Positions 34,415-42,934 of a stretch of DNA of 64,000 bases are shown in pieces. Origin of the DNA: an uncultured Tenacibaculum sp. Lineage in GTDB: Bacteria > Bacteroidota > Bacteroidia > Flavobacteriales > Flavobacteriaceae. Positions within the stretch are counted from its first letter, which is position 1. Each line of letters starts with the position of its first letter. A model generated the notes under the pieces. The model had not been told where the DNA came from. It did no database searches and saw only the letters and a list, made by a program, of their open reading frames with translations. Position numbers and translations under genes: made by a program. The stretch is taken from positions 124,001 to 188,000 of the forward strand of contig CANMWK010000005.1 of the NCBI GenBank assembly GCA_947501615.1, given 5' to 3'.

Positions 34415-35637
34415 TAATTATCTTTAATTATGGTATGAAACCAAGTGAATACAGCAAACATTACTATTGGTATTAAAATAGAAATGTCTTCAGGATATAT
34501 AAAGTTAAAAAAACCAAGAAGAACAATACTAATTCCATACCAAAATTTACTATTTTTTAACGGATAAGTGGAATTTTGTACTGTGGTTGTGATAGGAATT
34601 AAAGAGCAGAATAATGCTATTGATAAAAACAAAGTGTCAAAATCGTTAAGCACATAATGTAAAATTAAACTTACAAATCCAAATAGTATGATTCCTAGAA
34701 AGCTCAAAGCAGCTATTTTATCTTGCTTTTTTAATAGATATTTGCTGTAAGAACTAAAAAGTAGAATTGAATTTGAAGCAGGAGTCATAATCCAAGTACC
34801 CAATGCAAATGTTAAATACAAGATAATAAATATTGGAATTAAAAAGTTAAAACCAAATTCACTAGAAACTTTAATAAGCAATCTATATGCGAGATAAAAG
34901 CCGATAATGAAAATCCATTGAGATTTCGTGCTTTTATTTTGCATCCAAAAGGAATACTTTAAAAAATAACGGTAAATTATATTTTTAGATTTTATAGATT
35001 CTAGAGCTCCTGATCTTGCATAATCATCGTTAGGGTCTTTTTGTAGTGCTTCCTTAAAATGAATATCTGCTTTTTTGTAATTTCCTAATTCTAAATTTGT
35101 CCAACCAGCATTGGCATGCGTAAAGTAATCTTCAGGATTGTCATATAAAGTATTTTCTAAAGTAGCATAAGCTTCATCACTTCGTTTTAGCTTAGTTAAG
35201 GCTTTTGTTCTAGCGTTAAGGCACAAAACATCTTTAGCGTTTACGGCTAAACCTTCGTTTGCAGCATCAAGTGCTTGTTCAAACTTTTTTAACGACAATA
35301 AAGAAATAGATTTATAACCATAAAAATTACTGTTATATGGGTTTAAGGCTATAGCATCATTTATATAATGTATGGCTTCTTTAAAGTCACCTTCATTATA
35401 ATGATAAATAGCCAATAAGTAAAACCCTTCACTTGTATTAGGATGTTCGCTTATTATACTTTTGGCAATATCTTTAAGTTGTGCTGTTTGATTTAATTGT
35501 AAATAACATAACCCGATGTAAAACTTTGTATCTACATCGTAAATGTCTTCTGCGAGTGCTTTTTTAAACGATTGTAAAGCATCTTTGTATCTGTTAATGG
35601 TGTAGAGTTGTTCGCCACGAGTAAAATGTGCACTCAT
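34414..35637 (-). CDS. TPR protein with membrane helices
   Basis: Residues 1-200 are TPR-like repeats (for example GEQLYTINRYKDALQSFKKAL and GDFKEAIHYINDAIALNP). Residues 225-400 hold about five membrane-spanning segments (WIFIIGFYLAYRLLI, FLIPIFIILYLTFALGTWI, ALSFLGIILFGFVSLIL). No enzymatic motif is seen. It sits between the AAA ATPase and rhomboid 1 in the same run, with one-base overlaps on both sides, so it is a probable membrane adaptor for this cluster. Confidence 0.75.
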   Translation of the reverse strand: MSAHFTRGEQLYTINRYKDALQSFKKALAEDIYDVDTKFYIGLCYLQLNQTAQLKDIAKSIISEHPNTSEGFYLLAIYHYNEGDFKEAIHYINDAIALNPYNSNFYGYKSISLLSLKKFEQALDAANEGLAVNAKDVLCLNARTKALTKLKRSDEAYATLENTLYDNPEDYFTHANAGWTNLELGNYKKADIHFKEALQKDPNDDYARSGALESIKSKNIIYRYFLKYSFWMQNKSTKSQWIFIIGFYLAYRLLIKVSSEFGFNFLIPIFIILYLTFALGTWIMTPASNSILLFSSYSKYLLKKQDKIAALSFLGIILFGFVSLILHYVLNDFDTLFLSIALFCSLIPITTTVQNSTYPLKNSKFWYGISIVLLGFFNFIYPEDISILIPIVMFAVFTWFHTIIKDN

Positions 35638-36944
35638 TACTTTTTAATATTTAAGTAGGCTAAAATATCATCATAAAGACCAGAATCGTTAGCGTATAAA
35701 GCATAGTTTTTAGCAGAGCTAAACCATTCTTTAGTGCTGGCATTAACCCTTTTAATAGCTTTTAATAAACTTTTTCCAGAAATGGCTTCTAATTTTCCCG
35801 TTTTAAATGATTCTTGTAATTTTTCCTCAATGGCAACATCTATGGTTGCTTTTATATCAGCTCCAGAAAAATCTTTTGATAGTTTTGCTAACTTCTGATA
35901 ATCAATTTTTTCTACAGGTTTTTCTTCCAAATGTAATTTAAAAATTTCTTCCCTAGCATTTACATCAGGAGGAGCTACAAAAATAATTCGATCAAATCTT
36001 CCTGGTCTTCTAAAAGCTGGATCTAAATGCCAAGGTGTATTGGTTGCGGCTAAAATCAATATTCCCTCATTATCAGAGTTTATACCATCTAATTCAGCTA
36101 AAAATTGATTAATTAATGTACGCCCTCCGCTTTTAGCCATATCATTTCTATTGGCTCCTAAGGCATCAATTTCATCTATAAAAATAACGCAAGGTGTATT
36201 TTTACGGGCTGTTTCAAATATTTCATGTAAATTTCTCTCGCTATTTCCAATCCACATTTCTAAAATATCATTAATACCTACATTAATGAAGTTTGCGTTT
36301 ATTTCACCAGCAGTAGCTCTGGCAATATGAGTTTTCCCACAACCAGGAGGACCGTATAATAAAATTCCACCACCTATTTTTTTCCCGTAAGCTTTATATA
36401 GTTCAGGATGGTTAAGAGGTTGGATAATTTTTAATGAAATTTCATTTTTAACATCTTCCATTCCTCCGATAGCTGCGAAATTAACTTTAGGTTTTTCAAA
36501 AGAAGTAGCAAGTTCTTCATCAATTTCATGTGTGGGGCTATTGGCCTTTATTCGTAATTGACTATCTATTTCTTCATCAGAAAAGTCTGGATTAAGTATT
36601 AAAATACGTTTATATATTTCTTGCGCATTGCCTACTTCACCCAATTTAATAAGTGTTTTACAATGCAATACTAATAATGAAATATTATGCTCATCATCGG
36701 AGCTGATTTCTTCAATGACAACTAATGCAGCATTGTATTTTCCTAATGAGAAGTAAACATTAGCTAAACCTTCTTTGGCCTCAGAAAAATTTCCGTCTCT
36801 TTTTAAGATTTCCAAATACTCTTTTTCAGCATTTTCAAAATCATAAATAGCTTCAAAACATTTACCAAGTCGTAATCGTAAAGGTAAATTACTAGGAGAA
36901 AGTTCTAAAGCTTTTTTTAAGTCTTCAATAATTTCTTTATACAT
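35637..36944 (-). CDS. AAA ATPase with N-terminal TPRs (VPS4/spastin-like)
   Basis: The first 130 residues are TPRs (LGKCFEAIYDFENAEKEYLEIL, LGKYNAALVVIEEI). The C-terminal AAA domain has Walker A GPPGCGKTH, Walker B VIFIDEIDALG, the RRPGRFDR arginine finger and a C-terminal helical lid, as in the meiotic AAA group (spastin, VPS4, Msp1). The final 40 residues contain a conserved-looking STKEWFSSAKNYALYANDSGLYDDILAYL. It should unfold or extract proteins. It overlaps the upstream rhomboid by 8 bases and the TPR membrane gene by 1, arguing for coupled expression. Confidence 0.88.
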   Translation of the reverse strand: MYKEIIEDLKKALELSPSNLPLRLRLGKCFEAIYDFENAEKEYLEILKRDGNFSEAKEGLANVYFSLGKYNAALVVIEEISSDDEHNISLLVLHCKTLIKLGEVGNAQEIYKRILILNPDFSDEEIDSQLRIKANSPTHEIDEELATSFEKPKVNFAAIGGMEDVKNEISLKIIQPLNHPELYKAYGKKIGGGILLYGPPGCGKTHIARATAGEINANFINVGINDILEMWIGNSERNLHEIFETARKNTPCVIFIDEIDALGANRNDMAKSGGRTLINQFLAELDGINSDNEGILILAATNTPWHLDPAFRRPGRFDRIIFVAPPDVNAREEIFKLHLEEKPVEKIDYQKLAKLSKDFSGADIKATIDVAIEEKLQESFKTGKLEAISGKSLLKAIKRVNASTKEWFSSAKNYALYANDSGLYDDILAYLNIKK

Positions 36945-37650
36945 AATTAATTTTTTTATTTTTTTTCCAATACCAAGCGATTAAGAATCCAATTATAGCA
37001 CCACCAACATGAGCAAATCTTCCTACATTGTCATTTGATAAACTAAAAGTTCCTAAAATTAGATCAGAGATAACTAAAGATGCAATTAAAAAGTTGTATT
37101 GTAGAGGTACAGGTATTGGGAATAATACTATTTTTTCATTTGGAAAGTATGTGGCTGCAGCTGCCATAATTCCAAATACCGCTCCTGAAGCTCCAAGTGC
37201 AGGTGTAGAGTATAAACTGTTGACTATTTGTAAATCAGAATTTCTGAAAATTTTTGTAGGGTTTAATACTTCAAAGATTTCGGGTTTAGATAAACCAGAA
37301 TTTAATAATACATCCATTGAGCTAGTGAATTGAAAATAGTTAATCAAGGTGTAAATAAGAGAGGCTCCAATACCAGAAAAAATATAAATAAATAAAAAAC
37401 GCTTACTGCCTAAATAATCTTCTACAGCAGTACCAAAAATCCATAAACTAATCATATTTGACAGTAAATGCATTTCATTTCCATGCATGAACATGTGAGT
37501 GAAGTATTGCCAAAACTTGAAATTTGGACTTGTAGGATAATGTAGTGCGAGAATATTAGTTAAATCTAGATTTAATAATCTACTACCAAAAAACATGATA
37601 ATGTTTATGATAATAAGGTGTTTTATAATTGGTGTTATTCTAAGTATCAT
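36937..37650 (-). CDS. Rhomboid intramembrane serine protease 2
   Basis: A second, shorter rhomboid (237 residues) has HLLSNMISLWIFG in the second helix, ALGASGAVFG with the catalytic Ser at about residue 154-156, and RFAHVGGAIIGF with the catalytic His. A 30-residue insertion with several acidic residues lies between helices. It lacks the Lys-rich C-terminal tail of rhomboid 1. It is 3 bases downstream of mutL on the minus strand and overlaps the AAA gene by 8 bases. Confidence 0.93.
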   Translation of the reverse strand: MILRITPIIKHLIIINIIMFFGSRLLNLDLTNILALHYPTSPNFKFWQYFTHMFMHGNEMHLLSNMISLWIFGTAVEDYLGSKRFLFIYIFSGIGASLIYTLINYFQFTSSMDVLLNSGLSKPEIFEVLNPTKIFRNSDLQIVNSLYSTPALGASGAVFGIMAAAATYFPNEKIVLFPIPVPLQYNFLIASLVISDLILGTFSLSNDNVGRFAHVGGAIIGFLIAWYWKKNKKINYV

Positions 37651-37653
37651 AGG

Positions 37654-39516
37654 TTAATGACTAAAAATAGTGTCAATTTCTTGTAAAGTTAAGGTTTTAA
37701 ATGTTGGTTTACCAAGAGGAGAAACACTGGGTTCTTTACATGAAAATAAGTTATTCACTAAAGTTTCTTGTTCTTTAACGGTTAATACAGTTCCTGTTTT
37801 AATTGCTAATGACTTCGCAAAAGACTTAGCCATAACATCATAATGACTAAAACTTGCGTCTGGAACTTCTAGTTTCAAATCATCTAAGAGTTGTTCTAAA
37901 ATTAAACTAATTTGACTTTCAGATATTGATGTAGGTATACCTCCTATAATTACACTTTCTTTTGTGAATTCATTAAATACAAAACCAGCACTTTCCAAGT
38001 CAGACTTAATGCTAAAAATCATTTCAATATCTGAAGAAGAGAACGAAATGTTTATAGGGAATAATAGTTGTTGACTGTTAGCGTCTTTGATTGTGATATT
38101 CGTTAAAAATTCTTCGTATAAGACACGTTGATGCGCAAGTGATTGGTGAATTAAAACCACACCAGATTTTATAGTACTTAATAGATATTTTTTTTGAATT
38201 TGAAATGTTTTACCTGTTTCAGTTTCTTTTTCACTTTCAAAAAGTTGTTCTTGTTTAACACTGTCGTATGTGTTTACATATAAAGATTCCCAACTACCAG
38301 TATCTTTTTTGTAATCGCTTTTAAAAGTATTTTTTTGAGTTGTTTCTGATGATCTAACAGGTTGCGTTTTTTGTGTATTGGAACCTGAAGTATAAGATTG
38401 TTCAGTTTTAAATGGATTAAAATCTGGATCAACAATTATTTTTGGTGTTGAAACTGCTGGCTTGTCTTTAAATGTATATGGAGTGTCTAAAGTAGCGTCT
38501 CTGTTGAAATCTAATACAGGAGCAACGCTATATTGACCTAAACTATGTTTTACAGTTGCTCTTAGAATTGCATATAAAGCCTTTTCGTTATCAAATTTCA
38601 CCTCAGTTTTAGTTGGGTGAATATTGATGTCGATTGTATTTGGTGGTACCTCAAAATAAATGAAATACGTAGGATGATATCCATTTTCTAATAAACCATC
38701 AAAAGCATTGTTCACAGCATGATTTAAGTAAGAGCTTTTAATGAAACGATCGTTGACAAAAAAGAATTGCTCACCTCTTTTTTTCTTAGAAAATGAAGGT
38801 TTTGCCACGAATCCTCGAATTGTCATAATGTCTGTTTTCTCATCCAAAGGAACTAATTTTTCGTTCATCTTATTGCCAAAAATAGCAACAATACGTTTTC
38901 TTAAATTACTTTCTTTAAGATGGTAAACTTCATTACCATTATGATGTAATTGAAAAGAAATATTAGGGTGTGCCATAGCAACACGTTGAAATTCATCAAT
39001 AATATGTCGTGTTTCTACAGTATCAGATTTTAGAAAGTTTCTACGAGCAGGAATATTGTAGAATAAATTTTTAACAGCTAAACTAGTACCTTTAGCAGTA
39101 GAGATAACATCTTGGGATGTTATGGTACTTCCTTCAATTTTAATTCCAGCGCCTACATCTTCATGATGTTGTCTTGTTTTTAATTCTACATGAGCAATAG
39201 CAGCAATAGAAGCAAGAGCTTCTCCTCTAAAACCTTTAGTGTTTAAATTAAATAAATCCTGAGCGTCTTTAATTTTAGAGGTAGCATGTCTTTCAAAACA
39301 TAAACGAGCATCTGTAGTACTCATCCCTTTGCCATTATCGATTACCTGAATTAAGGTTTTTCCTGCATCTTTTAATAACAAAGTTATACTAGAAGCACCT
39401 GCGTCAATCGAATTTTCTAATAATTCTTTTACGACTGAGGCAGGGCGTTGAACAACTTCACCTGCTGCAATTTGATTCGCAACATGATCGGGAAGTAATT
39501 GAATAATATCTGACAT
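37654..39516 (-). CDS. mutL: DNA mismatch repair protein MutL
   Basis: MutL couples mismatch recognition by MutS to repair. The 620-residue protein has the GHKL ATPase N-terminus (ENSIDAGA, DNGKGM, TKGFRGEAL) and a variable Ser/Thr/Lys-rich linker (about 340-430). The C-terminal dimerisation domain begins near residue 430. Its endonuclease metal sites look degenerate: the DQHA-x-x-E motif is HQSLAHQRVLYE and the final Cys/His cluster reads SVSPLGKPTF. So it probably lacks the nicking activity of MutL from human or Bacillus. It follows the 98-residue gene by 12 bases. Confidence 0.95.
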   Translation of the reverse strand: MSDIIQLLPDHVANQIAAGEVVQRPASVVKELLENSIDAGASSITLLLKDAGKTLIQVIDNGKGMSTTDARLCFERHATSKIKDAQDLFNLNTKGFRGEALASIAAIAHVELKTRQHHEDVGAGIKIEGSTITSQDVISTAKGTSLAVKNLFYNIPARRNFLKSDTVETRHIIDEFQRVAMAHPNISFQLHHNGNEVYHLKESNLRKRIVAIFGNKMNEKLVPLDEKTDIMTIRGFVAKPSFSKKKRGEQFFFVNDRFIKSSYLNHAVNNAFDGLLENGYHPTYFIYFEVPPNTIDINIHPTKTEVKFDNEKALYAILRATVKHSLGQYSVAPVLDFNRDATLDTPYTFKDKPAVSTPKIIVDPDFNPFKTEQSYTSGSNTQKTQPVRSSETTQKNTFKSDYKKDTGSWESLYVNTYDSVKQEQLFESEKETETGKTFQIQKKYLLSTIKSGVVLIHQSLAHQRVLYEEFLTNITIKDANSQQLLFPINISFSSSDIEMIFSIKSDLESAGFVFNEFTKESVIIGGIPTSISESQISLILEQLLDDLKLEVPDASFSHYDVMAKSFAKSLAIKTGTVLTVKEQETLVNNLFSCKEPSVSPLGKPTFKTLTLQEIDTIFSH

Positions 39517-39528
39517 TAATTTTTTTTA

Positions 39529-39825
39529 CTAAGAAAACTTGAGGATATAGGCAGCTATTCCAAATAGTAAAGCAACTATAGCGGCTATTCTCAAAGTTGA
39601 ATTATAATCTTTACTAGATTTATTTTTTTTCCAAGCACTCCTAAGGTTACCTTTACCAAAAACGATAGTTGTGTCATCAGAATCTTCAGTGTGATTAATT
39701 GGCTCACTAGATGCGTACTTTTCTTTTAATTTTTCAATACGTTCTTTTCTTTCATCGTAATAACGAGGTTTGTAGTCAAAAACATAATGAGACCTTGTCT
39801 TAAAAACTTTATTCCATCCAAGCAT
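39529..39825 (-). CDS. Small membrane protein of flavobacteria, 98 aa
   Basis: The 98-residue protein is charged in its first 70 residues (HYVFDYKPRYYDERKERIEKLKEKYA is partly helical) and ends in one membrane helix (AAIVALLFGIAAYIL). Proteins like this next to mutL or ribH are sometimes labelled riboflavin synthase beta, but it has no lumazine synthase features and the label is wrong. The function is unknown. It is first in the eight-gene minus-strand run and has a good promoter at 39884-39914. Confidence 0.7.
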   Translation of the reverse strand: MLGWNKVFKTRSHYVFDYKPRYYDERKERIEKLKEKYASSEPINHTEDSDDTTIVFGKGNLRSAWKKNKSSKDYNSTLRIAAIVALLFGIAAYILKFS

Positions 39826-39883
39826 AATAATTGATTTTAAAAATTTAATGTATCAATTCAAAAACTACACCAAATACATAATT

Positions 39884-39914
39884 CAAAATTACGGAATTAA
39901 TGATAAGCTATCAA
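39884..39914 (-). promoter_or_regulatory. Promoter for the mutL-rhomboid-AAA run
   Basis: On the minus strand TTG (39914-39912) is followed by a 20-base spacer and TAATTTTG (39891-39884), a perfect Bacteroidota -33 / -7 pair. It lies 59 bases upstream of the 98-residue gene, and the ribH terminator at 39935-39962 is just behind it. Confidence 0.7.
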
Positions 39915-39934
39915 GTTGTGATTATATTAAATTA

Positions 39935-39962
39935 AAAAAGCTAAGTAAATACTTAGCTTTTT
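39935..39962 (-). terminator. Terminator of ribH
   Basis: AAAAAGCTAAGTA (39935-39947) pairs with TACTTAGCTTTTT (39950-39962) over 12-13 bases around a very small loop, with T's on the minus-strand exit side (A-run on plus). It begins 24 bases past the ribH stop. Confidence 0.7.
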
Positions 39963-39985
39963 AACATATATTTTCAATTGAGTAG

Positions 39986-40492
39986 TTAAAATCCAACTGC
40001 ATTTTTGCTAACTCCTTTGTTTTTTAATTCAGCCATTTTAATTGCTGCAACAGCACATTCAATACCTTTGTTCCCTAATTTTCCTCCAGAACGATCAATA
40101 GATTGTTGGCGTGTATTATCCGTTAATACACAAAAAATTACAGGAACATCGTATGCTGTATTTAAATCAACAATCCCTTGAGTAACACCTTCGCAAACAA
40201 AATCAAAATGTTTTGTTTCTCCTTGTATTACGTTTCCTATTGCAATGATAGCGTCTAGTTTTTCGGTTTCTATCATTTTTTTACACCCATACACTAGTTC
40301 AAAACTACCAGGGACATCCCAAGAAACAATATTATTCTCAGTAGCTCCGCAATCTATTAAAGTATCGATTGCTCCTTTGTGTAGGTTTCTAGTGATTTCA
40401 GGATTCCATTCAGAAACAACAATCCCAAATCGAAAGTTCTTCGCATTTGGGATTGTGTTTTTATCGTATTGTGATAAGTTTGTTGTTGCCAT
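39986..40492 (-). CDS. ribH: 6,7-dimethyl-8-ribityllumazine synthase
   Basis: RibH condenses 5-amino-6-ribitylaminouracil with dihydroxybutanone phosphate to make 6,7-dimethyl-8-ribityllumazine for riboflavin. The 168 residues contain SEWNPEITRNL, DVPGSFELVYG and GNVIQGETKHFDFVCEGVTQGI with the catalytic His, in the family order. ATG 40492 (MATTNLSQ) is favoured because the in-frame ATG at 40504 lies in the inverted repeat at 40500-40563. It is a single-gene unit in this window, bounded by a terminator at 39935. Confidence 0.95.
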   Translation of the reverse strand: MATTNLSQYDKNTIPNAKNFRFGIVVSEWNPEITRNLHKGAIDTLIDCGATENNIVSWDVPGSFELVYGCKKMIETEKLDAIIAIGNVIQGETKHFDFVCEGVTQGIVDLNTAYDVPVIFCVLTDNTRQQSIDRSGGKLGNKGIECAVAAIKMAELKNKGVSKNAVGF

Positions 40493-40499
40493 TTTTATT

Positions 40500-40563
40500 G
40501 TCATTGCGAATGAAATGAAACAATCTCTAAATAAATTACTTCATCATTCTTCCTCGTAATGAC
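40500..40563. repeat. Intergenic inverted repeat upstream of ribH
   Basis: GTCATTGCGA (40500-40509) and TCGTAATGAC (40554-40563) are near-complements (9 of 10) at the ends of a 64-base element. The element resembles the GTCATTGCGA-type intergenic repeat that I recall from several Bacteroidota genomes. Function unknown; it could be a hairpin in the ribH leader or in the 3' end of the TPR gene transcript. Confidence 0.55.
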
Positions 40564-40576
40564 GAGAAATTTAAAT

Positions 40577-41365
40577 TTATTCTGCGTATTTCGCGCTGTT
40601 TAAATATTTGTCGATATCTCTACCGATTTGAGTAGTAGCATATTTCTCTTTAATTGTTGTATAGAAATTTAATGCCTTATCATATTTCCCCAATTTCATA
40701 GCTATTTGACCAGCTTTGAATAAAAACATTGGAGATGTAAACTCATTATCTTGTTTTGTAGCAGCTTTTTCATAATATTCTAAAGCTTCAGCAGGCTGAT
40801 CAATATCAGCAAAAGCATCACCAATAGCTCCTAAAGCTGTAGGCCCTAATAATTTATCCTCAGAATTAAAATCACTTAAATAAGAAATAGCGTTCTTATA
40901 ATCTTTTTGTCTTAAATATGTAATACCAGCATAGTAATTTGCTAGGTTACCTGCTTTAGTACTTCCAAAAGATTTTGCGATGTCTAAGAAACCATATTTT
41001 CCATCAGCACTACCATTTAAACCTAAGTTGTATAAGCTATCAGCTTTTGCACCAGCAGCTTTTTCAGCTTGATCAAAAAACGATCTTGGGTATGCAAGCT
41101 CATTAGCAGCAGTTACTTCATTAGGTTCTGCTAAGAATTTATTGTAAGCTAAATAAGCTAAGATTAGAACGGCAACACCAACTAAACCATAAAATAGAGG
41201 ACGACTATTTTTTTCTATCCATTGTTCCGATCTATTAGCAACTTCATCGAGTCCTTCAAACGTCTTTGCTACATCACTTTGTGATTCATCAAATGTGTCT
41301 TCTATAACTTCTTCTACAACCTTTTCTTTCTTAGGTTTATATCCTCTCTTTTTATATGTTGCCAT
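40577..41365 (-). CDS. TPR membrane protein (YfgM-like arrangement)
   Basis: A basic and acidic N-terminus (residues 1-55) is followed by one membrane helix (FYGLVGVAVLILAYLAYNKFL at about 59-79) and a C-terminal TPR domain (for example YAGITYLRQKDYKNAISYLSDF and IGDAFADIDQPAEALEYYEKAA). The topology, a membrane anchor plus periplasmic TPRs, is like YfgM, which assists secreted proteins at the translocon, but homology is not proven here. A -7 box CAAAAATA (TATTTTTG on the minus strand, 41388-41395) lies 23 bases before the start. It ends 73 bases before the ribH repeat region on the same strand. Confidence 0.75.
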   Translation of the reverse strand: MATYKKRGYKPKKEKVVEEVIEDTFDESQSDVAKTFEGLDEVANRSEQWIEKNSRPLFYGLVGVAVLILAYLAYNKFLAEPNEVTAANELAYPRSFFDQAEKAAGAKADSLYNLGLNGSADGKYGFLDIAKSFGSTKAGNLANYYAGITYLRQKDYKNAISYLSDFNSEDKLLGPTALGAIGDAFADIDQPAEALEYYEKAATKQDNEFTSPMFLFKAGQIAMKLGKYDKALNFYTTIKEKYATTQIGRDIDKYLNSAKYAE

Positions 41366-41387
41366 AATATTTATGAAATTAGTGGCG

Positions 41388-41395
41388 CAAAAATA
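41388..41395 (-). promoter_or_regulatory. Possible -7 promoter box for the TPR membrane gene
   Basis: TATTTTTG on the minus strand fits TAnnTTTG exactly and is 23 bases upstream of the ATG at 41365. I see no TTG at 17-23 bases further upstream. Confidence 0.35.
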
Positions 41396-41466
41396 GTTTT
41401 TTTAATTGGATTTTAAAAGCCGATTTTTCGTTATTTTGCATTTCCTGTCTGAAAATAAACGTAGTT

Positions 41467-42546
41467 GTGTACTTACAGAAATTATCTTTAGTGAATTTTA
41501 AAAATATTGAAAGCCAAACATTTAATTTTGAAAAAAAAATTAATTGTTTTGTTGGTAATAATGGAGTGGGAAAAACGAATGTGCTGGATGCTATATATTA
41601 TCTGTCTTTCACTAAAAGTTATTTCAATCCAATTGCAGGACAAAATATCCGTCATCATCAAGATTTTTTTATGGTTGAAGGCGAGTACTTAGTCAAAGAG
41701 AGGTCAGAAAAAATTATATGTTCTTTAAAGAGAGGTCAAAAAAAAATTCTGAAACGAAATGGAAAAGTTTACGATCGTTTTTCAGATCATATTGGTCAGT
41801 TTCCTTTGGTTATCATTTCTCCAGCAGATCGCGATTTAATTATTGAAGGGAGTGAAACTCGTCGTAAATTTATTGATGGAGTTATTTCTCAGCAAGATAA
41901 ACAATACTTGTCTTCGTTAATAGCATACAACAAAGTGTTAAGTCAGCGTAATGCTTTATTGAAGTTTTTTGCTGCAAATAGAACTTTTGATGAATTGAAT
42001 TTGAGTATCTACAATGAGCAATTGGTACAGTTAGGTGAAGAAATTCATCGTAAACGGAAAATCTTTTTAGAAGCATTTACTCCAATTTTTAATGATAAAT
42101 ATCAAATTATATCTAATGAAAAAGAGACTGTGAATTTATCGTATAAGAGTCAATTGAATTCAATAGCGTTTCATGAGTTGTTAGATGCGCAATTAGAGAA
42201 GGATAGAGTGTTACAGTATACTTCAGCAGGTGTTCATAAAGATGATTTAGTTTTTGAAATAGGAACGTACCCAATTAAGAAATTTGGTTCTCAAGGACAG
42301 CAAAAATCGTATTTAATTGCATTAAAATTAGCTCAATTTGAGTTTATTAAAAAACAGTCTAAGATGACACCGATATTGTTGTTAGATGATATTTTTGATA
42401 AGCTTGATGAAAATAGAGTTACTCAAATAGTAAATTTAGTTAATAATGATGAGTTTGGGCAAATCTTTATTACAGATACACATTCAGAAAGAACAGAAAA
42501 TATAGTGAAACAAAGTAATAATCCGTATCAGATTTTTAATCTTTAA
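41467..42546 (+). CDS. recF: DNA replication and repair protein RecF
   Basis: RecF is an SMC-like ATPase that loads RecA at gapped DNA via RecO and RecR. The 359 residues contain Walker [10 protein letters not shown] at about residue 30-38, a central coiled arm, the [12 protein letters not shown] signature near residue 278 and Walker [14 protein letters not shown] near 304-316. GTG at 41467 gives the conserved [13 protein letters not shown] start. It is followed 2 bases later by a DUF721 gene. Confidence 0.95.
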   Translation: MYLQKLSLVNFKNIESQTFNFEKKINCFVGNNGVGKTNVLDAIYYLSFTKSYFNPIAGQNIRHHQDFFMVEGEYLVKERSEKIICSLKRGQKKILKRNGKVYDRFSDHIGQFPLVIISPADRDLIIEGSETRRKFIDGVISQQDKQYLSSLIAYNKVLSQRNALLKFFAANRTFDELNLSIYNEQLVQLGEEIHRKRKIFLEAFTPIFNDKYQIISNEKETVNLSYKSQLNSIAFHELLDAQLEKDRVLQYTSAGVHKDDLVFEIGTYPIKKFGSQGQQKSYLIALKLAQFEFIKKQSKMTPILLLDDIFDKLDENRVTQIVNLVNNDEFGQIFITDTHSERTENIVKQSNNPYQIFNL

Positions 42547-42548
42547 TC

Positions 42549-42845
42549 ATGGCAAAAAGACAAAATAATAGTATTTCGATAAAAGACTTAATGGGAGCCT
42601 TTATTAAAGAAAATAAACTAGAAAAAGGATTTCAAAAAATAAAGATAGAAGAAGCTTGGGAAAAATTGATGGGTTCTGGTGTGCAATCCTATACCAATGA
42701 AGTCAAACTTCAAAACGGAACACTAATTGTAAGATTGAATTCTTCTGTTTTACGAGAGGAGTTGAGTTATGGAAAAGATAAAATTATTACAATGCTTAAC
42801 CAGGAAATGGGAGAAGATATTGTGAAAAAACTAATGTTAGTTTAA
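42549..42845 (+). CDS. DUF721 protein (DciA-like)
   Basis: This 98-residue protein is a DUF721 member, a family related to DciA, which loads the replicative helicase in bacteria without DnaC. Seen are KQNNSISIKDLMGAFIKEN at the start, EEAWEKLMG and the strand LIVRLNSSVLREELSYGKDKII, typical of the domain. The placement immediately after recF (2 bases) is common in the group and suggests a replication role, although no helicase-binding test can be made here. Confidence 0.85.
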   Translation: MAKRQNNSISIKDLMGAFIKENKLEKGFQKIKIEEAWEKLMGSGVQSYTNEVKLQNGTLIVRLNSSVLREELSYGKDKIITMLNQEMGEDIVKKLMLV

Positions 42846-42894
42846 GAGACAAGAGACAAGAGACAAGAGGCAAGAGGCAAGAGGCAAGAGGCAA
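42846..42894. repeat. Seven tandem 7-base repeats after the DUF721 gene
   Basis: Seven units follow directly after the DUF721 stop: three GAGACAA then four GAGGCAA, plus a partial eighth. It is a variable-number tandem repeat that begins one base after the stop and ends 40 bases before the next start. It lies outside both coding sequences, so a change in number would not shift a frame. Confidence 0.9.
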
Positions 42895-42934
42895 GAGATA
42901 GTTGTTATAAATAGAAAATAGAAGAAAATAGGTT

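Noticed and set aside
39529..39825. Riboflavin synthase beta subunit
   Set aside because: The protein has no lumazine synthase motifs; the real ribH is at 39986-40492.
42846..42894. Tandem repeats as a CRISPR array
   Set aside because: The unit is 7 bases with no spacers; CRISPR repeats are longer and separated by unique spacers.
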